A DNA stretch of 64,000 nt from the NCBI GenBank assembly GCA_016584305.1, contig JACEEZ010020574.1:1-64000 (forward strand), in the 5' to 3' direction. Both the position numbers and the translations under genes were made by a program. Source of the DNA: Chionoecetes opilio. Taxonomy: Eukaryota; Arthropoda; Malacostraca; Decapoda; Majidae. The notes below the pieces were generated by a model. The model saw nothing but the letters and a program-made list of their open reading frames with translations. It was not told the DNA's origin and did not search any database. Below are positions 21,408-32,169 of the stretch, piece by piece (position 1 is the stretch's first letter; every line of letters starts with the position of its first letter).

Positions 21408-22082
21408 TAGTAAGTAAATTGTCATATGGCTGGCTGAACACGTACATGCAGGTCTGACGGCGGGAGTGAAAACAAAGCCGACCCCGGCGGTGTGCAGCTG
21501 CGTGCCTGGCGTGCTGTGATCAGTCTGGCTTGTCATCCTGAGTGTAAACACCTCACGTCCTCCGTGCTTCACTACGTTGCTGCCTCCTGTGCCTCACCAG
21601 TATGGTTTTAATTTTCCTGTATGCGTGTAGTATTTGTGATGGCTGCATGTACATAAGTATACAGACTTTATCTAATGTAACAAACAAAGTTCCTTATGCA
21701 CGGAATGGCTATTGGCGCCAATCTGCATGGGCGGGTACGGAGGACAGATTAGTTAGTTGATTTGAATGTCTATGGTATTTGAATACTTTTAACAGATAAG
21801 TACTGAGTTTACATCATATAAAGGCTGAATTTAAATAGCTACCTAAGTTAACCTCTACAACATTCAACTTTGAAGACGCACGAGGACATAGTTTGACAGA
21901 TGAACACCATCAATCACTTTCACAGCCCTCAAAAAAGAGATTAGTAAGCGTGAGTGTACTTCGTTTACAGGGGAAGTAATGCCCTTTGTTTACATCACCG
22001 CACGGCCACTGTCGGCAGGCCATGTGCTTGGAGTGGAGCTTCGTGACGTCAGTGCATACTATCTAGAGGTCCTCTCTTCACT
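21408..22082. other. No recognisable gene; left partner of a direct repeat
   Basis: Unique-looking sequence. A stretch of about 70 bases at 21740-21810 ('aggacagattagtt', 'tgatttgaatgtc', 'taagtactga') recurs in the same orientation at 22355-22424. Confidence 0.6.
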
Positions 22083-22270
22083 TCCTCCTCCTCCTCTCCT
22101 CTCCTCTCCTCTCCTCTAGTATTGGCTTAAGCCACCACCCCAGGAGGCGGGTCACAAACCCCATGCTAACACCCGGTATCCATTCAATACTGGGTGGACA
22201 GTGGCTCGGGTTTTTTTTAAGGAAACGGCCCATCTATTTCCGTTCCGCCCGGGGATCGATAGCAGGCGGT
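22083..22270 (-). mobile_element. Probable tRNA-derived SINE on the minus strand
   Basis: Read on the minus strand, a B-box-like 'atcgatccccgggcgg' (about 22265-22247) is followed by a body, then a (GGAGA)n tail (22118-22083). The 5' half of the tRNA-like head is degenerate, so the call is tentative. Confidence 0.5.
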
Positions 22271-22621
22271 AGATAGCGCTGATGGCGGCAATCTGTCGAG
22301 CCTCAGACGCGGAATGTAAACATCACACCATGAGGACATTCAACATTACAACGTGAGGACAGATTAGTTGATTTGAATGTCTTATGGTATTTGAAATACT
22401 TGTAACAGGTAAGTACTGTACTGAGGTACTGAGGAAGTACACTCGGGTCCCACATAAAACGAGAAATTGGTCGATAAACGAGTTCGTCTTATGTGAATTC
22501 GCTCTATATGAAACACATAACCTAGTATAGGAAAAATTGATATTGGTCGATGGGTCCTCCCACCCGTACCCGTACATTTATACTTGTTCACACCCATGCA
22601 ATAACAGAACTGGTATTGTAT

Positions 22622-22930
22622 TATTTTACACTAGGCTCGAATTCCCTACACATTTGAGAGTATGGTTCGGTTTACCTTATTGGATTTAGGAAACATTCTT
22701 TTGGAGATAATTTACATGTTGTTCGTAGGGAGGCGAGAGACGAGTGTTTGTTTACGTGCGGCGTGCCTCTCACTCTTCTTCCTCTTGTGACCTACATCGC
22801 TCTGTTCTTCCCTTGCCGCGGACACTTTAATGCAGATTTGGCTTTAGTTAGGAGGTTAAAGTGTGGGATTAGGTTAGGTTACCGACTCAAAAGCAAGTGC
22901 CATAAACCTGCTTAACTCTCGCTTGCGTGT
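22622..22930 (+). repeat. Dispersed repeat sharing two blocks with 59361-60155
   Basis: Block 1 ('ttttacactagg..gagtatggtt..gtttaccttat') resembles 59361-59480 and, inverted, 59545-59670. Block 2 (22813-22870, 'gccgcggacactttaatg', 'aggaggttaaa') resembles 60075-60155 inverted. Confidence 0.65.
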
Positions 22931-22994
22931 TTCGCCAGAACTGTGTTGTTGTGTTGTGCTGTTGTTTTAGGGGTGCGAGGATCCTTAGGGAACA

Positions 22995-23470
22995 CTATGA
23001 GCCCTGGTGATGTCCTATGATGTTATCACAGGCGCGGTAGTGACCCGTCTTCCTTAGGAAGGCAACAGGTGAGGCGGAGGACAGTGTGTTGCCGTGAGGG
23101 TGGAAGCGCGGACACTGCAGCAGAAAGTGTTCAATAGTTTCCGGAACATCATGCACCAAGGCAGTGGGGGTCAGTGGACAGACGGAGGGCGATGCAGGCG
23201 AGCCGTGAGTGTCGTGTGCCCAGGCGGAGGCAGGTGAGGTGACATCGAGGACGCGGGACTTTGTCCCTTTTCCACGGCTGGGGGAAGAGTCACTGCGGTA
23301 TTGGCCCATAGAGGTGATGCAGAAATATCGCCGAGCGTGTTATTCCAGGTGGAGCGGCAGACCCGGGAGATGAGCGTTTGGCCGCGGAGAGCGGCAGAGG
23401 GAAGGGGGTTGTGATACATCTGTTAAGGCCATCCTGGCAGCAGAATCAGCCCCTCGTTGTCTGGGAGACC
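22995..23470 (-). pseudogene. LINE C-terminal fragment with zinc-knuckle remnant
   Basis: On the minus strand two overlapping frames carry 'ALRGQTLISRVCRSTWNN' and then 'HDTHGSPAS' leading into 'ETIEHFLLQCPRFHPHG'. In relatives I know this is the CxxC..H..C segment after the RT of jockey/R1-like LINEs ('CPWC' before 'ETIEHFLL'). The upstream pair of Cys is lost here through a frameshift. The piece is 5'-truncated. It is about 80 percent similar, by eye, to the unit of about 153 bp inside the TA elements at 8174, 42595 and 54731. Confidence 0.78.
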
Positions 23471-24859
23471 AGCGTGGGAGGGCGTGATGCGAAGATTTGA
23501 CTGGTATTAAATTTCTTATACTTTACTCCTCAAAAAGGAAACCCATCCACGCTGCATCATTAAAAAGAGGGATAATTTAAATTATAATTAGCTGCCACCA
23601 GTTCAAGATTTAGATTAAGGTCTAACTCTTAAACAAAATGTTAATGTTTAAAATAATCAAAGGGAGTTACGTGGATAGGATGGTTTTCATATAATGTAAT
23701 ACGAGTTAACACTGAATTACTTTCGGAAGGTCTGTGGATAAGTATTTCACAACACACCGTGTATGTCACCTGGTTGAACAAAACTATCTAGATTCAGTCC
23801 TATGAATACAGCTTAAATATTGATATTAAAGAAGGAAGCACACGTCTCAATGCAGATTCACTATGAACTAATGTAACATTGGCAAATACTAGTAGGAAAT
23901 ATCATCTGAAGATAACTGGGTTTTAAGACTGACATGTGGAGATAAATGCTTGATTCTCTGACTCTACGCAGACACCGCGGATAAGACTATTCTTCCAATC
24001 ACTATAAAAGTTTCAATGTCATTTTCCAAGAAGATTTTCCGTGAAGGAACGGCACACCGTGTCACGAATTATTCTGATTTTTCTTTGGAAGTCAAGTAAA
24101 GGACACTCCAACGGTTCTTCTGGCACGCTATGAGATCTTTTTCCTCTTACAGTTGTGGGTTTTTTCCTTTCCTTTCCACTTGCCTAACAACACAAAAGAT
24201 CATAACAGCCTGACTAATTATGAAGGGGAAGGGAGTGTGGGAGTCATGTGTGGTTGCATGAAGGGACCATGTGGCCTTCCTCTCAAAGGGGTGAGTTGTT
24301 TGTAGTATCGCCTTAACAGCAGCGAGGGAAGAATCATCGTCTCAATTAACACTGTAATGATGTGATGCGTGGTCTACTCGTTGATGAGTAGCCGTTCCAG
24401 TATTTGCAATTACCGTGGGAGAGAAAAAGGGAAGGAGAGGAGAGAGAGAAAGAAAATGTTACAACATTCAGGCATTACAAGGGAACCCACTGAAATGCGA
24501 TCTCCCAGCCTTCGATGGTAAGGAGAGGGGCTCTCTGGATGCCAGAACTGGCGGGGTTCGCCCACAGCTGTAAACTTGTAAACACCAATGACGACACCAA
24601 ACGACAAGGACGAGTGTACCGTTCTTATGGCGTCCTGCTCACTTTCTTTATGATATTTCCGCTCTACATGAGAACTCCTCGGATTTGCCCTACTTTGATG
24701 GCGGAATCGTTCTATATGATCAAATTTGTTTTTAACGAAAATTTTGGAATGTTATTTATTTAAAAAAAAATAATAATAACTATAATATTTTAGGTCGTTC
24801 GCTTTATAGAGGAAAAGCTTTATCCGAACACGCTTTATGCGGGACTCTAGTGTACTACA

Positions 24860-25072
24860 ACATAAGTTTTGGAAGATGCATAAGTATTCTTTTAGGGTAT
24901 TTCTGGGGAGAAAAAGTGAGTTATAAGCCGTAAAATACTGTACTACACCTTGCACTGGAACAAATAAGCATTTTTTCAGTTTTCAATACCCGAGTTTCGC
25001 GATCCTCGAGTTTAGCGCTATGCCTTCGGAAGAAAGCAAGTGCGAAACTCGAGAGGGTACCGTAGGGCTTTT
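24860..25072. repeat. Two short Tigger-like termini
   Basis: 24860-24945 ends in 'ataagccgtaaaatactgta'; a related terminus is at 20640-20690 ('ttttacggcttataag', inverted). 24985-25072 is a small imperfect palindrome with 'acccgagtttcgcg' at one end and 'gcgaaactcgagagggta' at the other. Both have the TA-ended look of miniature pogo-like elements. Confidence 0.45.
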
Positions 25073-25673
25073 TTTGTAAACTTTAATTTCTATCTCCTTC
25101 CTCATAAATTATCATGTGTAAGCTTGTTTTACATCACGCAATAGAACACTAATTTCTCTACATTGGCGAGGATTATTTCAGCTGTTGGGTTTTTGGCACA
25201 TTTTTTAATGCAGACTTTTTTTGTTCCTTTTTCTTTTCTTTTCCTTTTTTTTCTTCTTTAGGCTATGAAAATACTAGCACAATTGCCCATTGCATTCTTC
25301 TGTGAAATGCTACAGTCAGATTGGAAATAAGTCAAAACGTTTTTAAGGAGTAAGAAACTATTCACGATTAATGCGGGGAAAAAAAAAGATGAGCAATTAA
25401 GGGTAGGTGACGGCAAAAAATATATTGATATTTGACCTAGAACTCAAAATAGAGTTATTAACACCATCAGTACCCTTGAAATGTCTGGAGTTTTCTGTGA
25501 AAATGGGCAGTTGATGCCATAATTCTTTATATGTTTAAATCGCCATTGATTACAATTGTTTAAAGGATTTTAAATCCCTCGCCGTACACTAGGGTACGTA
25601 TCATTTAGTACCTCATGATTTTGAAGCATTATTTTACTTATTTTTGCTGTTTTTTTTAGTAATGTGGACATCC
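25073..25673. other. No recognisable feature
   Basis: AT-rich sequence with a T-rich tract at 25205-25260. No gene or repeat family was recognised. Confidence 0.5.
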
Positions 25674-25684
25674 ATATGGCATCC

Positions 25685-25987
25685 ATACGTCGCCTCCGTG
25701 GTGCAGTGGCTAGCGTGCCTGGCTACGAATCTGCGGGCCCTGGTTCGATCCCGGGCCAGGGCAAGTCGGTGACCAGCCTACCCAGCTGTTCTTCCTTCCT
25801 TTCGGGGTTGATAAATGGGTACCTGGGGTAACCTGGGGAAGGTAACTGTGGTAACCCGGGAGTCACACTAGCCCTGTGTCCCAGGGTAACGGGTTCTCAC
25901 CCACCATAGGCTCTAAGGGCTAATGCCACGGAGATGAGCACCGCATGCCACGCGCAGCTTAGCGTATGCTCCCAACTTTACTTTACT
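25685..25987 (+). mobile_element. tRNA-derived SINE with target duplication
   Basis: The tRNA-like head 'gcctccgtggtgcagtggc' is followed by the B-box 'ggttcgatcccgg' (about 25742). An anticodon-like loop 'ctacgaa' would suggest tRNA-Arg(ACG); tentative. The body has the run 'tacctggggtaacctgggg', and the 3' tail is (CTTTA)n. The flanking direct repeats are 'atatggcatcc' (25674-25684) and 'atatggcaacc' (25988-25998), an 11-bp duplication with one mismatch. This marks precise boundaries. Confidence 0.88.
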
Positions 25988-26027
25988 ATATGGCAACCCT
26001 GCTAGAGAGCTGTGCTAGCTTGCTACA

Positions 26028-26216
26028 CCTTATATCAGTGCCTTCCTTATATCAGTGCCTTCCTTATATCAGTGTTTGCCTTATATCAGTGCCTGCCTTA
26101 TATCAGTGCCTGCCTTATATCAGTGCCTTCCTTATATCAGTGCCTGCCTTATATCAGTGTTTGCCTTATATCAGTGCCTGCCTTATATCAGTGCCTGCCT
26201 TATATCAGTGTTTGCC
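26028..26216 (+). repeat. 17-bp tandem repeat, 11 units
   Basis: Eleven occurrences of 'ttatatcagtg', each followed by 'ccttcc', 'cctgcc' or 'tttgcc', at an exact 17-base period. Since 17 is not a multiple of 3, the period in protein is 17 residues in every frame, so open frames here are an artefact. Confidence 0.95.
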
Positions 26217-26533
26217 GAGATGTCATAAGGAAAGTATTTACGCTCAGTTGTCCAGCATTTCATCACATTTTCTCGTCTTCTTCTGCCCTTCCAAATATTT
26301 GAAAATAATGGGTGGCCATAGGGTGGTCCACTTTGAAATTTTTTTTTCGGATTCGTTGGGCCGGGTCGGAATTCTTGTCGATACAATGATACAAGGATGT
26401 GTGCAAAATTTTATTCCGATCGGATAACTTTATACCGTCCCGCAGAGCGGCCGAAGTTTCCACTATTAAACCTCTACGAGTCTACACTGGTGACGATGAT
26501 CAAAAAAACGAAATCCACCGTGCCATCCTATAT

Positions 26534-26790
26534 CTATTTCGCGCACGGGTACAACGCCCGGTGGCGCTCCACGACCTGCAGAAGGTGCTGTCGCTGTTCC
26601 TCGTCGCGCGTGATGGCGCCGCAGAACGCGCTGATGAGGGCGACGCCCCTCTCCGCAAAGTCGTTCACCACCCGTAGGTGACGGGCGCGCCGACGAGCCG
26701 TGGTGTAGTCGTCCCTCCCCGACCACTCGGCCGGATCGACGTTGAGGAAATCGTGACCGGCCCCGAGGGCCGGTCACGAGGGCGAGGGCG
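26534..26790 (-). pseudogene. Conserved transposon-associated protein, C-terminal end
   Basis: The minus strand reads 'GHDFLNVDPAEWSGRDDY', then 'LRVVNDFAERGVALISAF', then 'TRDEEQRQHLLQVVERHRAL' and stops at about 26534. I recognise the 'VVND.AERGV' and 'T.DEEQ...LLQVV..HR' blocks as the end of an uncharacterised protein that recurs in arthropod genomes. Its location inside inverted termini indicates a transposon gene. GC content is far above the window average. Function inferred as transposase only from context. Confidence 0.7.
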
Positions 26791-26850
26791 TCATGGTCAG
26801 GGTCAGGTCATGGTCAGGTCAGGGTCAGGGTCATGGTCAGGGACGAGGGC
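26783..26850. repeat. Short 'ggtcagggtcatggtca' repeat
   Basis: Imperfect 6- to 12-base repeats of 'gtcagg/gtcatg' interrupt the coding stretch upstream of the conserved C-terminal block. Confidence 0.85.
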
Positions 26851-27901
26851 GTCATGATCGGCGTGCGGCGACGCTTGGGGGAAACAGGCCGATTGAGCGG
26901 ATATTTCCTGCGCTCGGAACGAAGTCCGCGTCCCGTCCGTCGTCACCACCGTTCTCTTCTTCGTCGCCTGCACCCAAGCCCGATGAGCTGCGCGTGGCAG
27001 TCGTGGCACGCTCCGGTGAGCTCGACCGCTTTAGCACGCCGCGCTCCAGACGCCGTCGCTCTCTGTCGGCCAAGGATTGGTCGACTCCTTGCATGATGCC
27101 ACGGGGTCCATCCGGGCAGCGCTGGCCCAGCAGGAACTGCGATCCTCGTCCACCGTGATGAGGTCGAAGGCGTCCGCGTGCCCGATGTCGAAAAGCGTCA
27201 TCAGCGCCAGTGAGAAAACTCCGGCGATTCTCGACGTCAACTGAAAGAGATTAGCTCGTCTGTAGGTGATCGTTTAAACAATTTATTACCACAACCTAAA
27301 TAAAGTTTTCCTAACCTAACTTAGTTCATTTATTAGAGTACATAAAAACAAAAACAAAATATATTATAATTTGGTGACGATAAAAGTTACGTATGTGAAA
27401 GGTTTAGACAGTGACTTATTGGAAATAATATTTACATCAATGTTAATATAGAATTTATAGTACAATTAATATAACGCCAATACACACACCATATACATTC
27501 GGATGACATCTATAAATTTCTGTGCAATGCAAAAAAAAAAAAAAAAAAAAATTACTAATAACTGGAAGACATACTTATATTACCAACTCCGTCGTATCTA
27601 CATAGAAGTTAAAGTTTTAAGTTTACGTATAGGTCGGACGGACGGACTAGCGGTCCCCCAGTCCATTGTGGATGAGGTAAATTAGTAATTGTTTATGAGG
27701 TGAAATTTCAGTTGTTTTTTGAATGAAGGTAATGACTCGCAGCTTCTGATAATTTCAGGTATACTATTCCAGAGTATCGTTCGGGCAAACATCCAGCCTA
27801 GCCAGCGCCCAGCATGGCAGACAGGTCACGGTTAAATGTCATGGCAATTAGGGCAAAATAATATATTATATTAGGGTATTCTGCGAACTAATTCAATTAG
27901 T

Positions 27902-28342
27902 TCAACTGTTGATTTGTCTTACCTTCAGCGCTCCGCTTCTTGGACCGATCCAAGTTCTGCCATGATGCGTACAGCGGAGGATCCTCTCCACACAGCGGCT
28001 CTTCTTCTGCGTGGGGATCCGTGCTTTTCCCAAACACCACCGCCACCTCCGCGGTGACGAGGGAAGCCGCTCTTTCAACCGACTTCCGTGCACACGGACG
28101 AAGTGGAAGAAGCGCCGTAGCACTTGCCCGTTCTTGGAAGCTGTTTCCCCAAGGGGTCGGTTCGGGCTCCCCCAGAAGCCACACTTCGGTGGCTGACCCG
28201 TAAACCCGTGCTGCAGTTGCAGCGGCCACCCCGGGAACGCAGGCACAACAACGACTAACGCGGCGCCACAAGTAGGGAGGGGGAAAGCGTCACACACCCT
28301 CACCCCAAACAAGCGCTGAAGGGTAACTGGGCCACTGGCCAT
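27902..28342 (-). pseudogene. Conserved transposon-associated protein, N-terminal part
   Basis: A 146-codon minus-strand frame contains 'GQVLRRFFHFVRVHGSRLKE'. The neighbouring frame contains 'AASLVTAEVAVVFGKS' and 'PPLYASWQNLDRSKKR'. Read together, with frameshifts, these resemble the N-terminal region of the same protein family as the C-terminal block at 26534-26790 (a 'W/F.KARIP' segment and a basic 'LY..W..LKK' segment). The middle of the protein is either lost or frameshifted (27031-27240 has an open frame I do not recognise). Confidence 0.5.
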
Positions 28343-28692
28343 TGTGGTGGGCAGTGTCAGTCCAGCTCTGTATGACTAATGCAGTCCTTGCTTAAATCAC
28401 TTTTAATTGCACTGTAAAGATGAAAAAGCATTAACACAAACACAATTTAGGGAGTAGAAGGTACTAAATTTTGATTCCCTAATCCCTATCTCAGTTCACC
28501 TATTTTCCCCAAAATTTTGTTAAATAGTGAAAACTTTGGCCGCACTGCGGGACGGGACAATATCATCCGATCGGAATGAAATTTTGCACAAAACCCCTTG
28601 TGCCATAGTACGACAAGAATTCCGACCCGGCCCGACGAATCCGACAAACTTTTTTTTTTTAACCCTATAAATGTGGACCACCCTAGTGGCCA

Positions 28693-29030
28693 TCAAAGAA
28701 AAAGCTTACACGGCTAGAGGCAGTAAGGAAGATGAGAGAGAAGAAAAGAAGACAGGAAGATGAGTCACAAATGCAGCCCATTCGCCAGGCAGATGAGTCA
28801 CCACACCATACCATCTTATCGCCTACCCTCCCAGCCTCACACCTCACCCCTCCACCATCTCAGCCTTCCCTCCACCACTTCCCACAATCTCCTCCATCAC
28901 CACAAAGCATCACTGACACCCACAAAGCTACAAAGATGGATCTACGAATCCAATTATTTCAGAATCACTTACCTCTCCCTTACGAAGATGAGGAAAAATA
29001 CATAAGTCTCTCGATCCCAGGTTGAAAGCT
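28693..29030 (+). other. Pro/Ser-rich open stretch, unidentified
   Basis: A 97-codon frame (28732-29025) starts Lys/Arg/Glu-rich and becomes Pro/Ser/His-rich. I do not recognise it. It lies between the GC-rich transposon and a minus-strand LINE. Confidence 0.25.
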
Positions 29031-29039
29031 TGATGTCAA

Positions 29040-31990
29040 AAGAATGCAGCATTTGCTTTGGTGATATTGAAATTGAGGCAAAAAACTGCAGGTTTGTCTG
29101 CTACTTTGACTTTCGCTTTTTCCAATTTCCATCACATGACACGTATTCACATTAAATTCCATTTCCCATGTTCTGCTCCATTAGTAGATCTTTTTTAGGT
29201 CATTTTGTAGTATTTCACAATCTTTATAGTTAATTTATTTAACTAATATAACTTTATTTCATAAGGAATGTCATTGACATTAAGCATGAACATTATTGGT
29301 GGCAACACTGATCCTTGTGGTAGCCCACTAAATACCTTTCTCCATTCAGACTTTTCATCCTTCACTACTGTTCTCATTTCTCTTCCTCTCAGATAACGTT
29401 CCATCCTGGTTTTGATCACCGCTTTGATTCCTCCTATATTTTCAAATTTCCAAAGTAGTCTCATGTGGAACCTTATCCAATGCCTTTTTAAGGTCTAGAT
29501 ATACACAGTCTGCCCTTCTTTCATCTGCCCAGAAATCTCTTCCTCTTTCTCTATTTTTATTTTCCACTCTTTTCTTGACTTTTTTTATTCCTTGCAGTTC
29601 GTTGAATTTTGATTATTTTGTGAATACGTGCTGAAAGATTTTATTTAGAATTTCACTCATTATTTTTGGATCTTCATATATCCTATTACCTTCTTTCAGT
29701 CTCTCCACTTTGTCCTTATGCTTGATTCTTGCATTGATAAATCTGCGGGAACAGTTTGGGTTCTTCCTGACACTTTTCACTCTATCCTTCTCAAAAACTC
29801 TTCTCTTCCTCTCTCCTTGGGGCACACATATTTCTTTTCTTGCAAAATTTATAGTCTTCTTGATTTCTTTGTGTCCGATTTTTCTTAACTCTTTTCCATG
29901 CCTCATCCCTTATTCTCTTTGCCCTCTCACATCTTCCATTAAACCATTCTTGCTTTCCCTTTTCTCGTGGTGTATATAGGGGTAAGTGTTTTTCAACTCC
30001 TTGCTCATATAGGCTCAGAAAAATGTTGTATTTCACTTGCACATCGGTCTTTCCCTTTCATTTTTTCCCCAATCAATTCTTCAATAAATTTTTTTATTTC
30101 TTCCATTTTAGTTTTCTCAAAGTCTCTTCTGCTCCTTTTGTACAATGCATCTTCCTCCTTTATTTCCTCTTTCGTCTCTATTTCAAAGATTATATGGACC
30201 CTTTTTTCCCGGTGGGGAACCCATAATTGATATCTTGCTAGGTCTATACCTTTTGTTAACACTAGGTCAAGTCTTGTTGGTTCGTCATCTCCCCTATATC
30301 TTGTGTTTTCTGTCACCCTTGAGTCTCGTGTTTCCATTGTGAGTTTCAAAAACTGTATCTCCCCAGGTATTTCCATTTCCTCCTTCAAATGTCTCCTATT
30401 TTACTTCCTTGCAGTTAAATCCCCAACCAGCAGTATCTTTGTATTATTCATTATTATTTGGTTTAAATCCTTCAAGGTGTCTTCTAATACCTTCTCATGT
30501 TCTTCCTTGTTCCAGGTATTTGTTCTGGGTGGTACACAGGTTGCCACTAGTGTCTGTGTTTCTCTATTTCTGACTTCTATTTCTACACTCACTACTTCAG
30601 CTCTGCCTTCTCCATACTGCACTTTTCTTACCTTCAACCCTAACTTTGTCACTATCATAACTCCACCACCTCTTCTACCACTTCTGTCCCTTCTAAACAT
30701 GTTGTATTTGTTGCTTAATATCACTTGATCATCTTTTACTAATTTAGTTTCTGCTAGACACACCACGTCTGGATCTGTATTTAATAAATAGTCTCTTAGT
30801 TCCAGCCTTCTTGGCAGCATCCATGGTTGTGTACATCAGGTTCATGCCTTTTTTTACATAATTTTTCTTCTAGTCTTTTTCCTTGAGTCACTTTCTCACT
30901 CTTGCGTTTAGTTCCCTCCAAAAAAAGTTTTCTTTTCTACCTCTGTTCTTTCTTAATTTCTCTGTTTTACTTATTGGAATTCTTTCAACTTATTCCTTTC
31001 TTCTTCATTCATTCTTTTTTTTATACATACTTCTGTGTCCTCCACCGTGGCCTTCAGCCCAAGGCTTTCTCCGGGATTTCTTCTGATGCTGTTTGTGATT
31101 TTTATCGTAGTTTTATTGGTCTGTCTTTTCCTTCTGCCTAGGGTTCTAAGGTCAGGTCATAAGGTCAATCTTACTAATTCTTCCACTTCATCTACAAATC
31201 TTGCCTCTTCTTCGTCATCATTACTAAGTTTCCTCAAAACGTCCTTTACTGTTTTTACTTCTTGTCTCTCTCTCTCTAATCCAAACAAGATATTCTTCTC
31301 CTTCTGTCCGAAAATAATCACATTTTTTCTGCTCTGCTATTCTCATTACTCTTCAAAACTTTTACTGCAATCTTTCTTAACATGTTCACTTTGCTCTTTC
31401 TTTTGTTGTTCTATAAATTCTTTAAAGTCCACTTTGGGGTTTCTCTTTTTTCCAGTAGTTCACTTCACCCCTTTATCACACTGGCCACTTGTTCCTTGAC
31501 CATTTTTTTTCCATTCTCACCTTTTGCTTGAAATTCATTATTCTTTTTTTCAATTTCTGCATCTCGTTTTTTTAACTTATATTTCCTTAATTCTGCTTTT
31601 GCTTCCTTTTCAGCTCATTTAATCCTACTTTCAGTCCCTCCATTTCATCCTAGCTTCTTCTCAAACCATGAATCAAAAACCCCTTTATACATTTTAACTC
31701 TTCCATCAGTCTCCTCAAGTCTAATTTGGTCTTGTCTCCCTCCTCTTCCACCCTGATCACTCTGGAGTGCAAAGTTCCCTCTTTACCTCTTCATTGAAGC
31801 CTGAGAAGTCTAATGGTTCTTTTAAGCTCCCTTCCTGTTTTTGGGGTGTCCGCCATATTAAAAATGTATTACAACAGCTTTTTTAAGATGTCTCTACGCG
31901 GACCACAGTAGCGGGGAGGGAGGGGGTCTTCTTGTTCTTAATTACTCTTTCTTCTTATCTTCTCTCTTTTCTTAACTCTTTCTTGCTGTT
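29040..31990 (-). mobile_element. LINE C (minus strand): ORF1, endonuclease and start of RT
   Basis: In minus-strand order: ORF1 start 'MADTPKTGRELK'-like at 31856, with a Lys/Glu-rich, coiled-coil-like ORF1 down to about 30850. The APE-type endonuclease is at 30820-30401 ('VVCLAETKLVKDDQVI', 'RRGGGVMIVTK', 'LLVGDLTARK'; the usual GDLN Asn is Thr). The linker is at 30388-29613 ('LDLVLTKG', 'WFNGRCERAKRIRDEAW'). The RT is at 29500-29230 ('VFSGLPQGSVLPPIMF'), with a further trace at 29160-29100. The 3' end is missing. The same family is on the plus strand at 50230-54640. Numerous frameshifts; inactive. Confidence 0.85.
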
Positions 31991-32169
31991 GAGGTATTCT
32001 GAGGGGGGCTCCTGAAGGGGCAGTCTTTGGTCAAGAGGGGATAAAACCCAAACCCTGTTGCCAGAAAATTGCATAGTGACCTTTAAAATGGAGCCAGGTG
32101 ATGCTTCCCTGGGGGGGAACCTTCGGGGCAGAAGGGTTTCACATTGCCTGGGCTACAGATACCTTATGA

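Larger units (their letters stand above)
22440..24852. mobile_element. 2.4-kb TA-flanked Tigger/pogo-like element
   Basis: The left end is 'cactcgggtcccacataaaa'; the right end, reverse-complemented, is 'cactagagtcccgcataaag'. TA flanks both sides (22438-22439, 24853-24854). No transposase was recognised. The interior contains a dispersed repeat block (22622-22930), a LINE C-terminal fragment on the minus strand (22995-23470), and about 1.4 kb (23480-24850) where I recognise nothing. Confidence 0.72.
26319..28685 (-). mobile_element. 2.37-kb GC-rich DNA transposon, superfamily uncertain (hAT-like)
   Basis: Termini TAGGGTGGTCCAC and its inverted partner GTGGACCACCCTA are flanked by the direct repeat GTGGCCA (26312-26318, 28686-28692). 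Inward, 'gaattc..gtcgta'-type blocks and 'ccgatcgga' (26428-26437 and 28567-28576) extend the inverted repeat to about 150 bases. A 7-8-bp duplication with a TAGGG start suggests hAT. It carries two GC-rich minus-strand coding blocks (27902-28342 and 26534-26790) in otherwise AT-rich surroundings. 27250-27900 between them has no recognised coding sequence. Confidence 0.78.

Noticed and set aside
25685..25760. Functional tRNA gene (also considered at 2345-2420 and 55690-55730)
   Set aside because: The tRNA-like heads have imperfect stems and are joined to tRNA-unrelated bodies with simple-repeat tails, so they are SINEs.
28732..29025. Host coding exon (Pro-rich, 97 codons)
   Set aside because: No recognisable domain or splice context was found, and transposons lie on both sides. 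Kept only as an unidentified stretch.
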